Source of the DNA: Gemmatimonadota bacterium | GTDB taxonomy: Bacteria; Gemmatimonadota; Gemmatimonadetes; Longimicrobiales; Gaopeijiaceae | Assembly (NCBI GenBank): GCA_029879725.1 | Contig: JAOUPR010000016.1 | Location: 1-51,620 of the forward strand | DNA: 51,620 bases | Direction: 5' to 3' | In this document: piece by piece, positions 42,981 through 51,620 of the stretch | Layout: the number at the start of each line of letters is the position of its first letter | Numbering within the stretch: the stretch's first letter is position 1 | The notes under the pieces: model-generated | What the model saw: the letters and a program-made list of their open reading frames with translations, nothing else | The model's database searches: none | What the model was told of the DNA's origin: nothing | Program-made: the position numbers and the translations under genes

Positions 42981-43550
42981 CTATCTTTCCGAACCTTCGC
43001 CGCCCCCCTCCTCCATCTCCACGTACGCCGCGCCGAAACGCAGGAGCACCGTGCTCACGGGGCCCGCCGCCGGGATGGTCACGACGTAGAACCGGTCGTA
43101 TTCCATCTCGGAGATGGGATCGCCCGGAGCGCCTCCCAGCGCCCCCACCAGGTCGGGTGTCGTGTTGGAATGCCCCAGCACCAGGTGTCGCCCGGGCGTG
43201 GCGCGGAGTCGCTCGGCGAAGCCCGGGAGGTCGCGCGGGTCGTAGACCTCCACGTCCAGCCCCGACGCCGCCGTGAAGGGCGCGCCGGTGCCACGGGTCC
43301 GCTTCAGATCCGTGGAGTGGACGTGGGTGATCCCCGCGTCGGAAAGCAGGGTCGCCAGGAGGGCCGCGCGTGCTTCTCCCTCCGGCGACAGCGGCGGATC
43401 GTTGGTGCCGTCCTCCGCGCGCTCCGCGTGGCGCACCAGGTAGACCACCACCGGGGCGTCGGTGGACGATGCGGCCCCGTCGGCCAGGGCGTTGCAGCCT
43501 CCGGCGGTCAGGGCGACGACGGCCGCGGAGAGGAGTCGGAGGTTCTTCAT
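42981..43550 (-). CDS. Histidine phosphatase (SixA/PGM-like) lipoprotein
   Basis: A 189-residue protein with a lipobox-like signal end (LSAAVVALTAGGC, C19). The histidine phosphatase signature is VVVYLVRHAER (H41), followed by LSPEGEARAALLATLL, STDLKRTRGTG and the second catalytic His in LVLGHSNTTPDLV. Exported members dephosphorylate small phosphates. The ATG at 43550 has GGAAG close by. It is probably cotranscribed with the downstream outer-membrane gene. Confidence 0.82.
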   Translation of the reverse strand: MKNLRLLSAAVVALTAGGCNALADGAASSTDAPVVVYLVRHAERAEDGTNDPPLSPEGEARAALLATLLSDAGITHVHSTDLKRTRGTGAPFTAASGLDVEVYDPRDLPGFAERLRATPGRHLVLGHSNTTPDLVGALGGAPGDPISEMEYDRFYVVTIPAAGPVSTVLLRFGAAYVEMEEGGGEGSER

Positions 43551-43705
43551 GGGGCTTCCAGGTCGGGGTGGATCGCGGAGTGTACGTCCCGGCGTGTTCC
43601 CGCAATATGGACGGGGGACCCGGCCCGGGGTAGCCGAGCGAGGGCGAGGAGCGCATCATCACGCTCCGAACCATCGGCTTTTCCCGACTCATCCGGAGGA
43701 CGATC

Positions 43706-45265
43706 GTGATCCCCGTCATTCTCGCCGTGCTGGCCGCGTCCGTCGTTTCCGCGGACACCGTGGACGTCCTGATTCGTGGGGGAACGGTGTACGACGGCTC
43801 CGGCGCCGCGGCCGTGGTGGCGGACGTGGGCGTGCGTGGAGACCGCATCGTCTTCATGGGTGACGCCGCCGCCGAGGGCGTGGCCGGCCGTCGGGTCATC
43901 GAAGCGGAAGGTCTGGCCGTGGTGCCGGGGTTCATCGACCCCCACGCCCATGCCCAGGGGGACCTGGCGTCGGACGAGCGCGGGCGGCGCGAGAACCTCA
44001 ACTACCTCATGCAGGGCGTGACCACCGTGGTGGTGGGGAACGACGGCCATGGCACCTGGGACGTCGCCGGTGCCCGGGCCGACTTCGCCGATCCCGGAAT
44101 CGGGACCAACGCCGCCCTCCTGGTGGGCTTCGGATCGGTGCGCGGAGAGGTGATGGGGATGAGCGACGCACAGGCCGCGCCGGAGCAGATCGAGGCCATG
44201 AGCGCGCTGGTGGATCGGGCCATGCGAGACGGCGCGGTGGGACTGGCCACGGGGTTGTTCTACGCGCCGCAGAGCTACTCCACCACCGACGAGGTCGTGG
44301 CGTTGGCCCGGGTGGCCGCTCGCCACGGGGGTGTCTACGACTCCCATCTGCGCGACGAGAGCTCCTACACCATCGGGCTGGTGGCGGCCGTGGAGGAGGC
44401 CATCGGGATCGGAGAGGCCGCCGGGATTCCGGTGAACATCTCCCACCTCAAGGCGCTGGGCGTGGACGTGTGGGGAGCCAGCGACTCCGTGGTGGCCGTG
44501 ATCCGGGCCGCGCGGCGTGCCGGGATGCGCGTCACCGCCGACCAGTATCCCTACGAGGCCAGCGGGTCGTCGGTGGGAGCTTCGCTCCTCCCGCGCTGGG
44601 CCGAGGCGGGGGGGCACGACTCCCTGGTGGCGCGCATGGACGACCCGGCGATCCGCTCCCGTCTCATCACCGAAATGCGGGACAACCTGCGCCGCCGGGG
44701 TGGAGCGGCGTCCCTTCTCATCACCGGCGGTCGCGACGAGACCATCCGGGGGAAGACGCTCCAGGACGTGGCCGGAGAGCGCGGCCTCGACCCCGTCGAC
44801 GCGGCGCTGGAGATCATCCGCGCCGGAGGGGCCGGGGTGGCGTCCTTCAACATGAACGAAGACGACATCCGCACCTTCATGCGCGCCGAGTTCGTCATGA
44901 CCGGGTCCGACGGGTCGGACGGGCATCCACGCAAGTACGGCACCTTTCCCCGGAAGATCCGACACTACGTCCTGGAGGAGGGGGTGCTCGGAATGGAGCG
45001 GATGATCCAGTCTGCCACCTCCCAGCCGGCGGAGGTGTTCGGGCTGTCCGGACGCGGGAACATCGCCGAAGGATACTTCGCCGACATCGCCGTCTTCGAT
45101 CCGGCGACCATCCGCGACGAAGCCACCTTCATGGAGCCGCGGCGACTCGCCACGGGGATGCGTTACGTGATGGTCAACGGGGTCCTGGCCGTGGACGACG
45201 GGGTGCCGACGCACACGCTGACGGGGCGCACGCTCACCCGGGGTGACGCTCGGCCGATCTCATAG
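43706..45265 (+). CDS. N-acyl-D-amino-acid deacylase / D-aminoacylase-type amidohydrolase (exported)
   Basis: A 519-residue protein from GTG 43706 with GGAGGA five bases upstream. A short signal (MIPVILAVLAASVVSA) precedes VDVLIRGGTVYDGSGAAAVVADVGVRGDRI. The metal motif is GFIDPHAHAQGDL, and later YDSHLRDESS, NISHLKALG and the closing YVMVNGVLAVDDG, with a C-terminal SGRGNIAEGYFADIAVFDPATI, follow the D-aminoacylase pattern. It likely removes acyl groups from N-acyl-D-amino acids in the periplasm, consistent with the scavenging peptidases elsewhere in the window. Confidence 0.87.
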   Translation: MIPVILAVLAASVVSADTVDVLIRGGTVYDGSGAAAVVADVGVRGDRIVFMGDAAAEGVAGRRVIEAEGLAVVPGFIDPHAHAQGDLASDERGRRENLNYLMQGVTTVVVGNDGHGTWDVAGARADFADPGIGTNAALLVGFGSVRGEVMGMSDAQAAPEQIEAMSALVDRAMRDGAVGLATGLFYAPQSYSTTDEVVALARVAARHGGVYDSHLRDESSYTIGLVAAVEEAIGIGEAAGIPVNISHLKALGVDVWGASDSVVAVIRAARRAGMRVTADQYPYEASGSSVGASLLPRWAEAGGHDSLVARMDDPAIRSRLITEMRDNLRRRGGAASLLITGGRDETIRGKTLQDVAGERGLDPVDAALEIIRAGGAGVASFNMNEDDIRTFMRAEFVMTGSDGSDGHPRKYGTFPRKIRHYVLEEGVLGMERMIQSATSQPAEVFGLSGRGNIAEGYFADIAVFDPATIRDEATFMEPRRLATGMRYVMVNGVLAVDDGVPTHTLTGRTLTRGDARPIS

Positions 45266-45652
45266 GGAGGATCCCGCGCCGCTTGCCGGGGCGATCCCTC
45301 CGGCGCCGCCTTCCGGGGCGTCGTCCTCCACGACCGCCCACGCGGTTGGATGCGGCCGTGTGCTCCGCGCAGCCTTCTTCCCCGCTTCTGCCGTCCCGGC
45401 CACGTACGTAGTCCTCGTCGACCACCTACGTGGTGCCCCGTAATCATCCCGATCGGGTCCGGGCGCAGGTTTCGGGTGCGCGGCGATGTTCGCCCGCGCG
45501 TGGGGTGCGGGGGTGGGTCCGGTGGACGAGACGACCGACCCGATCCTCCCGGGACTCTCCGGGCCCTCATCCCACGAAATCCTTGACTCCTCCGTGGTCG
45601 CGGACAGATGGTGCCACGAACGAACGGTGCCCCGGCATCGAAAGGATCTTCC
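45266..45652. promoter_or_regulatory. 387-base gap before the LuxR-type regulator; palindromic motifs
   Basis: No convincing gene is seen here. The region holds ACGTACGT (45402-45409), an ACCAC-CTAC-GTGGT palindrome (45421-45434) and CCCGATCGGG (about 45449-45458). The pair CCACGTACGT ... CCTACGTGGTG also occurs at 8180-8225. These may be sites for the downstream LuxR-type regulator itself. The Shine-Dalgarno AAAGGA lies at 45641-45646. Confidence 0.4.
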
Positions 45653-48600
45653 ATGAACGCTCCCATCCAGGGTTCTTCCCTCCCTCCCGAAATGCCGCTC
45701 GTGGGGCGGCGCGACGTCCTGGAAGAGGTGGGCACGTTGTTCGGCGAGCGGGCCGATACGCCTCCCCTGGCCTTCTTCACGGGAGAGGGAGGCGTGGGCA
45801 AGTCCAGGCTGGCGGCCACCGTTTCCCGCGAAGCCCGGCGGAGGGGGTGGGAGGTGGCCTACGGCCGCGCCTACCCCGTGGAGACCGGAATCCCGTATGC
45901 GCTCGTCTCCGATGCCTTCGTTCCCCTCCTCCGGGAGATCGGCGAGTCCGCGCTGGCGGTGCTCACCCGCGGTCTCGACGCGGGATTGCATCAGCTCTTT
46001 CCCGCACTCTCCAACGGAGCGGCTCTCCCCGAGGAGCAGGGAGATCCCCGCGAGCTCCGTTCGCGGCTGTTCTGGAACTTCACCAAGCTTCTGGAGGGTC
46101 TCGGGGAACGGGCCCCCCTCCTGGTCGTTCTCGAGGACATCCAGTGGGCGAACGATTCATCTCTGTCCCTGCTCCACTTCGTGGCGCGGAATCTGAACTC
46201 GGCGAGGGTGCGCGTCCTCTGCACCTACAACACCGACCATCGTTCCGACAATCTGAGCTTGATGCAGACCGAGCGGTCCCTGCGCAGTCTGGGGCAACTC
46301 AGGATCTGGGCGTTGAAGCCGCTCACCCTGGCCGAGACGCATCAACTGGTGAGCGGATTGTTCAGGATGGAGGGCCCTCCCGTGCAGCAGTTCGGAGAGA
46401 ACCTGTTCGGGTGGACCCGCGGCAATCCCTACTTCATCGAACAGACCCTGGTGGCCCTGGTCGAGACGGGGCGTCTGTATCAGAGAGGTGGAACGTGGCT
46501 GGGGTGGGACGCGGGTGATCTGGACCTTCCCTCGACCGTGAGCGACGCGATTCTGACGCGCTTTCGCGGGGTGGGCGAGGTGGCGCTCTCCCTGGCGGAG
46601 TGGATGGCCGTGGTGGGGAGTCCCGTGGGGCTCCCCGTGGTGTCCCGGCTCCTCGACTGCGACGAGGGTGAGATCCTCGGGGCGGTGGAGGAGTTGGTGC
46701 GGCGGAATCTCGTGGAGGAGCGGGAGCGCGACCGGGAGGTCGTGCTGGATCTGACCCACCCCCTCACCCGCGAGACGGTCTACCGGAGGCTGGGTCTCAC
46801 GCGCAGACGCTTCATGCACCGTCAGGTGGCCGAAGCCATGGAGGTGGAGTACGGGCCCGCTGCGGAAGGACGCGTCGGGGACCTCGCCTATCACTTCGTT
46901 CATGCAGGCACACCTTCCGACGCCGGCCGGGCCGCCCGCTACCTCGTCGCGGCCGGGCGCGAAGCGCTCGCCCGGCGCGCGGATCAGGAGGCCGCCGCGT
47001 ATCTGGAGTCCGCGTTGGATCTCCTGGATCGCTCGCCCGGCACGCTCCCCGTCGAACTCGCGGAGGGGGTCGCGGCGGTTCGTCAGGACGCAGCGCGGGC
47101 CCTGGTCCGATGTGGGCACTACGACCGGGCGCGGGGACTCTGGGATCGCCTGCTCGCCACGGCGCACGACGAGGGAGACCGGCTGGGGGAGGCATCGGCG
47201 CAGCGCCATCTGGGGCTCCTCTCCCTCTGGTCCGGGAACGTGGACCAGGCACTCCTGCACTACGACGCGTCCCTCGAATGTCTTCCCGCCGGCAATCCGG
47301 TCCTGGAGATCCGGCTCCACCTGGCCGCGGCCGTGGCGCTCCAGGCGCTCGGGCGGTCGGATGACGGCAGGACTCGGGTGGTCGACGCGCTCGAGCGCGC
47401 GCGGCGGCTGGGTGATCCAGGACTCCTGGCGAGGGTGCAGCGTGCTCTGGCCCTGGTATCCACATGGACCGGCGACGCCGAAGAGGCCCACGAAGCGTGT
47501 GTGGCCGCGGTGGCGTTGGCGGAGGAGGCCGGTGACGAAGAGGTGCGGGCCTGGAGTCTGTGGGCGTTGGCGTCCCTGGAGGGACTCCGCGGGGGGCCCA
47601 AGGCCCTCGCCCCACACCTGGAACGGCTCCGCTCCGCGGCCGAGGCTCTCCAGTCTCCCGTCTATCGCGTGTGGGTCGAGGAGTTGGAGTTGGAATACAC
47701 CTACTTCACGGGTGACTGGCATCAGGGGATCGCCCGGGGGGAGCGGGCCATCACGCTGGCCGACACCCTGGGGCAGCGGGCCACGCTGGTGCGCCTCCTC
47801 GTCTGGACGGCCACCATCTACCTGGGACGCGGCGATCTGGAGCGCGGGAGGGAGCTCGTAGAGCGGGCCTGGTCCGTGGCCGGGCTGGAGGAGGGTAGAT
47901 CGTCCCGCCGTCAGGACCTCCATTCGGTGATCCCCGCGCACATCGGACGGGCCGCCTTGTACATGGCGGAGGGCCGCTACGAAGCCGCGATCGAAGTCGG
48001 GCGGGAGGGGTTGGCGCTGGCGAGGGCGAGCAACTACGTCATCTGGGTCCTACACCGACTCCTCCCCATCCTGGGAGAGGCGTACATCCGCCTGCGCGAC
48101 ATGGAGTCCGCGCGGCGCGTTCGCGACGAGCTCCGTGCGGACGGAGAGCGGATGGGGCATCGCCTGGCGCTGGCGTGGGCCGATGCCGCCGACGCCCTCA
48201 TCACGTGGCAGTCGGGGAAAGCGCGCCGCGGTGCGGACATGCTTCGCTCCGCAGCGGAGGCCATGGAAGAGCGCGGTGTGGTTCCGGAAGCCGCCCGGCT
48301 TCGTCGCCAACTCGCGGGACGCCTGTCGGATCTCGGCGAGCGCGAGGCCGCGTTGGAGGAACTCAGACGCGTCCATGACGTCTTCGCCGCCATGGGGGCG
48401 CAGCCCGAGCTGAAGAAGGCCCGTCTCCAGTTCAAGGAGATGGACTCCCGGCCGCCCCTGCTGGCGGTGGCGGAAGGGTACGATCGACTCAGTGCCCGGG
48501 AGAGCGAGGTCGCGCGACTCCTGGCCGAGCGGATGTCGAACAAGGCCATCGGCAAGAAATTGGGTATCACCGATCGGACCGTGGGCACCATGATCACCAA

Positions 48601-48670
48601 CATCAACCGGAAGCTCGGGACCCGGAACCGCACCGAGATCGGTGACCGGGTACGCGAAGGAAAGATCTGA
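45653..48670 (+). CDS. Large LuxR-type transcriptional regulator with AAA/STAND ATPase (LAL/MalT-like)
   Basis: A 1005-residue cytoplasmic protein; ATG 45653 is preferred (AAAGGA six bases upstream) over GTG/ATG codons from 45608. A STAND ATPase module comes first: Walker A FFTGEGGVGKS (about 41-51) and Walker B LLVVLEDIQWAND (about 150-162). The middle (about 400-920) is built of TPR-like helical repeats (RADQEAAAYLESALDLLD, WSGNVDQALLHYDASLE, YEAAIEVGREGLALARA). The C-terminus is a LuxR helix-turn-helix: LSARESEVARLLAERMSNKAIGKKLGITDRTVGTMITNINRKLGTRNRTEI. Such proteins sense a ligand by their repeats and activate transcription in an ATP-dependent way. Targets unknown. Confidence 0.88.
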   Translation: MNAPIQGSSLPPEMPLVGRRDVLEEVGTLFGERADTPPLAFFTGEGGVGKSRLAATVSREARRRGWEVAYGRAYPVETGIPYALVSDAFVPLLREIGESALAVLTRGLDAGLHQLFPALSNGAALPEEQGDPRELRSRLFWNFTKLLEGLGERAPLLVVLEDIQWANDSSLSLLHFVARNLNSARVRVLCTYNTDHRSDNLSLMQTERSLRSLGQLRIWALKPLTLAETHQLVSGLFRMEGPPVQQFGENLFGWTRGNPYFIEQTLVALVETGRLYQRGGTWLGWDAGDLDLPSTVSDAILTRFRGVGEVALSLAEWMAVVGSPVGLPVVSRLLDCDEGEILGAVEELVRRNLVEERERDREVVLDLTHPLTRETVYRRLGLTRRRFMHRQVAEAMEVEYGPAAEGRVGDLAYHFVHAGTPSDAGRAARYLVAAGREALARRADQEAAAYLESALDLLDRSPGTLPVELAEGVAAVRQDAARALVRCGHYDRARGLWDRLLATAHDEGDRLGEASAQRHLGLLSLWSGNVDQALLHYDASLECLPAGNPVLEIRLHLAAAVALQALGRSDDGRTRVVDALERARRLGDPGLLARVQRALALVSTWTGDAEEAHEACVAAVALAEEAGDEEVRAWSLWALASLEGLRGGPKALAPHLERLRSAAEALQSPVYRVWVEELELEYTYFTGDWHQGIARGERAITLADTLGQRATLVRLLVWTATIYLGRGDLERGRELVERAWSVAGLEEGRSSRRQDLHSVIPAHIGRAALYMAEGRYEAAIEVGREGLALARASNYVIWVLHRLLPILGEAYIRLRDMESARRVRDELRADGERMGHRLALAWADAADALITWQSGKARRGADMLRSAAEAMEERGVVPEAARLRRQLAGRLSDLGEREAALEELRRVHDVFAAMGAQPELKKARLQFKEMDSRPPLLAVAEGYDRLSARESEVARLLAERMSNKAIGKKLGITDRTVGTMITNINRKLGTRNRTEIGDRVREGKI

Positions 48671-48747
48671 CCACGGAGCCGTCCGCCCGTGTCGAAGCGA
48701 GCCCGCGCGCGCTATTCTGATGGGGATATCCGACCCCCAACGGTGAT

Positions 48748-51408
48748 ATGTCGATGCGTACGTTGCTCATGCTCTCCGCAACCGCGGTCCTCCTCCCGGC
48801 CGCCCTTCCGGCACAGACCCTCTCGCCGGATCACACGGCCGCGCTGACCTGGCGCCTCCTGGGCCCCTCCATGCCGGCGGGGCGGGCCTGGACGGTCACG
48901 GGTGTGGAGTCGGACCCGAAGACGCTCTACGTGACCACTGCGGGCGGCGGTTTGTGGAAGACCACCAACCACGGTACCACGTTCCGCAACGTCTTCGCCC
49001 ACGAGGGCTCCGCTTCCACGGGTGCCGTGGCGGTGGCTCCGTCGGATCCGGCCGTGGTCTGGGTAGGCACGGGGGAACCTGCCAACACCCGCGCCAACTC
49101 CTGGGGCGACGGTGTCTACAAGTCGACGGACGGCGGGGATACCTGGACGAACATGGGGCTCCACGACTCCTACCTGATCTCGCGGATCGTCATCCATCCC
49201 GACGATCCCGACCGGGTGTGGGTGGCGGCGATGGGACATCTCTGGGGTGCCAACGCCGAGCGGGGCGTCTTCCGCACCACCGACGGGGGTGAGACCTGGG
49301 ACCACGTCCTGGCCGTGAACGACACCACCGGGGCCATGGATCTGGAGATGGACCCCAACGATCCCGAAGTCCTGTACGCCTCCACGTGGCAGCGCTTCCG
49401 CTACGGCGGGGGGGACATGGACGAGGCGGGTCCGGGGAGCGGAATCTGGAAGAGCACCGACGGGGGCGGCACGTGGAAGCGACTTTCCCAGGGGCTCCCC
49501 ACGGAGGACATGGGAAAGATCCACCTGGCCGTGGCGCGGGGTGATTCGCGCATCGTCTATGCCGGAATCCTGACCCTGGAGCCCCGGGAGAGGGAGGGGT
49601 CTCAGACGGGTGTATACCGCTCCGACGACGCCGGGGCCTCGTGGCGGAAGGTGAGCGATCCCTCCACCGGATACTACTACCAGAACATCTTCGTCGACCC
49701 CTCGGACGACGAGCGCGTGTACATGCCGGTGTTCGAGTTGAACCGCTCCGACGACGGGGGCCGGACCTGGGAGGAGGTGAACATTCGCCACGTCCACAAC
49801 GACCTCCATGGGATGTGGATCGATCCGTCCGACCCGGATCACCTGGTGATCGTGGGGGACGGAGGCGTGAACATCTCCTTCGACGCGGGCGCCACCTGGA
49901 ACGCTTCCGCGCTCCCCATCGGTCAGTTCTACGAGGTCAGCGTGGACAACCAGGATCCCTGGCACGTCATCGGGGGGATGCAGGACACGGGTCACTGGCT
50001 CGGGCCCAGCCGCGTCTACGACGAGGAGGGGATCACGGACGAGGACTGGGACAAGCTCCGCTACACCGGCGACGGGATGGCTTCGGCCACCGACCCCCGG
50101 GACCCCAACATCATCTATCTGGTCCAGCAGTTCGGGAACACGACTCGCCTCGACATGCGGAACTGGGAGCGCATCGAGTTGCAGCCGGACCAGGTCGCCC
50201 TCGCGGGGATGGGGATCACCGGGCCCGTCCGATACAACTGGACTCCGGCCATGATCCTGTCACAACACGACCCCGACTACCTCTACCTCGGGTCCAACCA
50301 TCTCTTCCGGATCCACGGGGAAACGGGGGACGTGCATCGCCTCTCCGGCGATCTCACCTGGCAGCAGGACCGCACCTTCCTGGGTACGCGCGACGGGTAC
50401 CATTCCTACGGGAGCATCTTCAGCGTGGCCGAGTCCTCCTTCGACGAAGACGTCCTCTGGGTGGGCGCCGACGACGGACCGATCTGGGTCACCCGCGACA
50501 TGGGCGCCCACTGGACGCGGGTGGACTCCGGCATCCCGGGCGCGCCGGCCAACTGCGTCGTGGCGGAGATCGAGACGTCGCGCTTCCGGGCAGAACGCGC
50601 GTACGCTGCGTTGGACTGCCACGCCCGTGACGACCACCTCCCCTACCTGTACCGCACCGACGACATGGGGCGCACCTGGACCTCCATCGTCGGGGACCTC
50701 GTGGACGGTCCGGCCTACGTGATCCGCGAGGACCCGGACAACCCCGACGTCCTCTACGTCGGCGTGGAGCACGGGGTGCAGGTGAGCATCGACGGTGGGG
50801 ACCACTGGACCCCGCTGGGCTCGGGCCTTCCCACGGCGGGGGTGCGCACCCTGGCCATCCAGGCCCGCGACCGCGACCTGGTCGCGGGAACGTTCGGCTC
50901 CGCCATCTGGACGGTGGACATCGGGCCCATGGCGGAGATGGCCCAGGCGCTGGCCGCTCCCTTCCACCTCTTCCCGGTGGAGCCGGGGACGCGCTTCCGT
51001 TGGCGTGTCACGTTCGGAAACACCATCGAAGAGTTGAACGGGGACGAGATGTTCCGGGCGGAGACCCCGCCCGTGGGAACGGCCCTGACGGTGTGGCTGG
51101 CCGCGGACGCGCCCGACGCGTCGCTGGTGATTCGCGACGGGTCGGGAGTCGTGGTGCGAACGCTGGACGCTCCACGCTCCGCGGGGGTCCACACCGTGTG
51201 GTGGGATCTCCGCTCCGACGCCACCGCCGGGGTGGCGTATCCGGGACGGGCGGCGGGGCTCACTCCCAGCGAGTGGGAGTACCGGCAGCTGGTGCCCGCG
51301 GGGGAGTATACGGCCACGCTGACGGTCGCAGGCAGGGAGCGGACGACCGCCGTGAAGGTGAGGGAAGAGCCTTCCGACGGTGTGAGACAGGTCCACTCCC
51401 GTAAATAG
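48748..51408 (+). CDS. Asp-box (sortilin/VPS10-like) exported protein
   Basis: An 886-residue exported protein with signal MSMRTLLMLSATAVLLPAALPAQ. At least nine Asp-box repeats (S/TxDGGxTW type) are seen: STDGGDTW, TTDGGETW, STDGGGTW, SDDAGASW, SDDGGRTW, SFDAGATW, TRDMGAHW, TDDMGRTW and SIDGGDHW, giving a ten-bladed-like propeller as in VPS10/sortilin and exo-sialidases. The last 150 residues include a FlgD-like Ig segment (VVRTLDAPRSAGVHTVWWDLRSD). Abundant in Gemmatimonadota; function is unproven, with peptide or glycan binding/hydrolysis as candidates. The ATG has a weak ribosome-binding site; ATG 48754 is possible. Confidence 0.85.
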   Translation: MSMRTLLMLSATAVLLPAALPAQTLSPDHTAALTWRLLGPSMPAGRAWTVTGVESDPKTLYVTTAGGGLWKTTNHGTTFRNVFAHEGSASTGAVAVAPSDPAVVWVGTGEPANTRANSWGDGVYKSTDGGDTWTNMGLHDSYLISRIVIHPDDPDRVWVAAMGHLWGANAERGVFRTTDGGETWDHVLAVNDTTGAMDLEMDPNDPEVLYASTWQRFRYGGGDMDEAGPGSGIWKSTDGGGTWKRLSQGLPTEDMGKIHLAVARGDSRIVYAGILTLEPREREGSQTGVYRSDDAGASWRKVSDPSTGYYYQNIFVDPSDDERVYMPVFELNRSDDGGRTWEEVNIRHVHNDLHGMWIDPSDPDHLVIVGDGGVNISFDAGATWNASALPIGQFYEVSVDNQDPWHVIGGMQDTGHWLGPSRVYDEEGITDEDWDKLRYTGDGMASATDPRDPNIIYLVQQFGNTTRLDMRNWERIELQPDQVALAGMGITGPVRYNWTPAMILSQHDPDYLYLGSNHLFRIHGETGDVHRLSGDLTWQQDRTFLGTRDGYHSYGSIFSVAESSFDEDVLWVGADDGPIWVTRDMGAHWTRVDSGIPGAPANCVVAEIETSRFRAERAYAALDCHARDDHLPYLYRTDDMGRTWTSIVGDLVDGPAYVIREDPDNPDVLYVGVEHGVQVSIDGGDHWTPLGSGLPTAGVRTLAIQARDRDLVAGTFGSAIWTVDIGPMAEMAQALAAPFHLFPVEPGTRFRWRVTFGNTIEELNGDEMFRAETPPVGTALTVWLAADAPDASLVIRDGSGVVVRTLDAPRSAGVHTVWWDLRSDATAGVAYPGRAAGLTPSEWEYRQLVPAGEYTATLTVAGRERTTAVKVREEPSDGVRQVHSRK

Positions 51409-51506
51409 CGGCGCCGGGGTTCCGGGTCGGGGTCTTCGGCATCAAGTGACGGGGCGGGATGTCGATACTCGGGACACCCATCTTCTCCTCCCCGGCCGGG
51501 TCACGT

Positions 51507-51620
51507 ATGACGCCGATCTCCGACATCGATACCGTCTCTCTTCTCCGTGCCCTCACGGAGATGCACCGGGCCCATATCGCCGGCGACTCCACCGACAAGC
51601 TGTTCGACGCCATGCTCCAG
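51507..51620 (+). CDS. Start of a possible GAF-type sensor protein (partial)
   Basis: 38 codons from ATG 51507 to the window end. The stretch LLRALTEMHRAHIAGDSTDKLFDAMLQ resembles the helix preceding GAF domains in sensor kinases and diguanylate cyclases, where FDxLL is followed by the GAF core. The sequence is too short to say more. No obvious ribosome-binding site was seen. Confidence 0.4.
   Translation, partial: MTPISDIDTVSLLRALTEMHRAHIAGDSTDKLFDAMLQ

Noticed and set aside
45266-45652. A small gene in the 387-base gap
   Set aside because: Short frames exist, but their translations are rich in Pro, Arg and Ala without any motif, and none has a good ribosome-binding site.
1-51620. CRISPR arrays, tRNA, rRNA, insertion sequences, attachment sites
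   Set aside because: None was seen: no regular spaced repeats, no cloverleaf in the short gaps, no transposase-like frame.

Overview
The window is high-GC bacterial chromosome, almost fully coding, with short intergenic gaps and many divergent or convergent gene pairs. It is rich in secreted proteins that recur in Gemmatimonadota genomes: a MacB/ADOP-type permease, a PD40-amidohydrolase, an Asp-box sortilin-like protein, an M14 peptidase with a long C-terminal region, and a CBM9/DUF5916 outer-membrane protein. A Gemmatimonadota bacterium, perhaps marine or sedimentary, is my best guess. This rests on gene content only, because no rRNA or other phylogenetic marker is present. I saw no tRNA, CRISPR array, insertion sequence or phage gene.

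Layout. 1-4.1 kb: a truncated MacB/ADOP permease divergent from a TolC-like channel and a HlyD-like adaptor, then a small CigR/RcnB-like secreted protein. 4.3-8.1 kb: an alpha-oxoamine synthase overlapping an ADC-like protein, a trans-3-hydroxy-L-proline dehydratase (Cys/Thr type), and a small exported protein. 8.2-23.3 kb: exported peptidases and hydrolases (M14, M28, PD40-amidohydrolase, M81), a PKD lipoprotein, RecQ and a DinB-fold protein. 23.3-30.5 kb: a complete clade II nitrous oxide reductase operon: an Rrf2 regulator with a CX5CX5C motif, a c-type cytochrome lipoprotein, nosZ, a fusion of a membrane protein to NosL, nosD, nosF and nosY. 30.5-40.7 kb: a corrinoid methyl-transfer island in two leftward operons. 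The first encodes a Cys-rich 84-residue protein, a URO-D/MtaA-type methyltransferase, a homocysteine S-methyltransferase and a serine hydrolase. The second encodes a corrinoid protein, its RACo-type reductive activator and a small protein. A sodium:solute symporter diverges from the second operon. A TolB_N/TPR membrane protein lies between the two. 40.7-51.6 kb: a CBM9/DUF5916 outer-membrane protein, a histidine phosphatase lipoprotein, an N-acyl-D-amino-acid deacylase, a large LuxR-type ATPase regulator, an Asp-box protein and the start of a possible sensor protein.

How it may work together. The most interesting part is 23.3-40.7 kb. The nos operon removes N2O, and the island next to it has all the parts to move a methyl group from an unidentified donor to a corrinoid protein and on to homocysteine, with an ATP-dependent activator to rescue oxidised cobalt. 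It has no pterin-binding methionine synthase module and no MttB-type partner. N2O is known to oxidise cob(I)alamin, so the adjacency suggests that N2O removal protects corrinoid-dependent methyl transfer. That link is inference.

Starts were chosen by Shine-Dalgarno sites, signal peptides and overlaps, and several differ from the longest possible frame.
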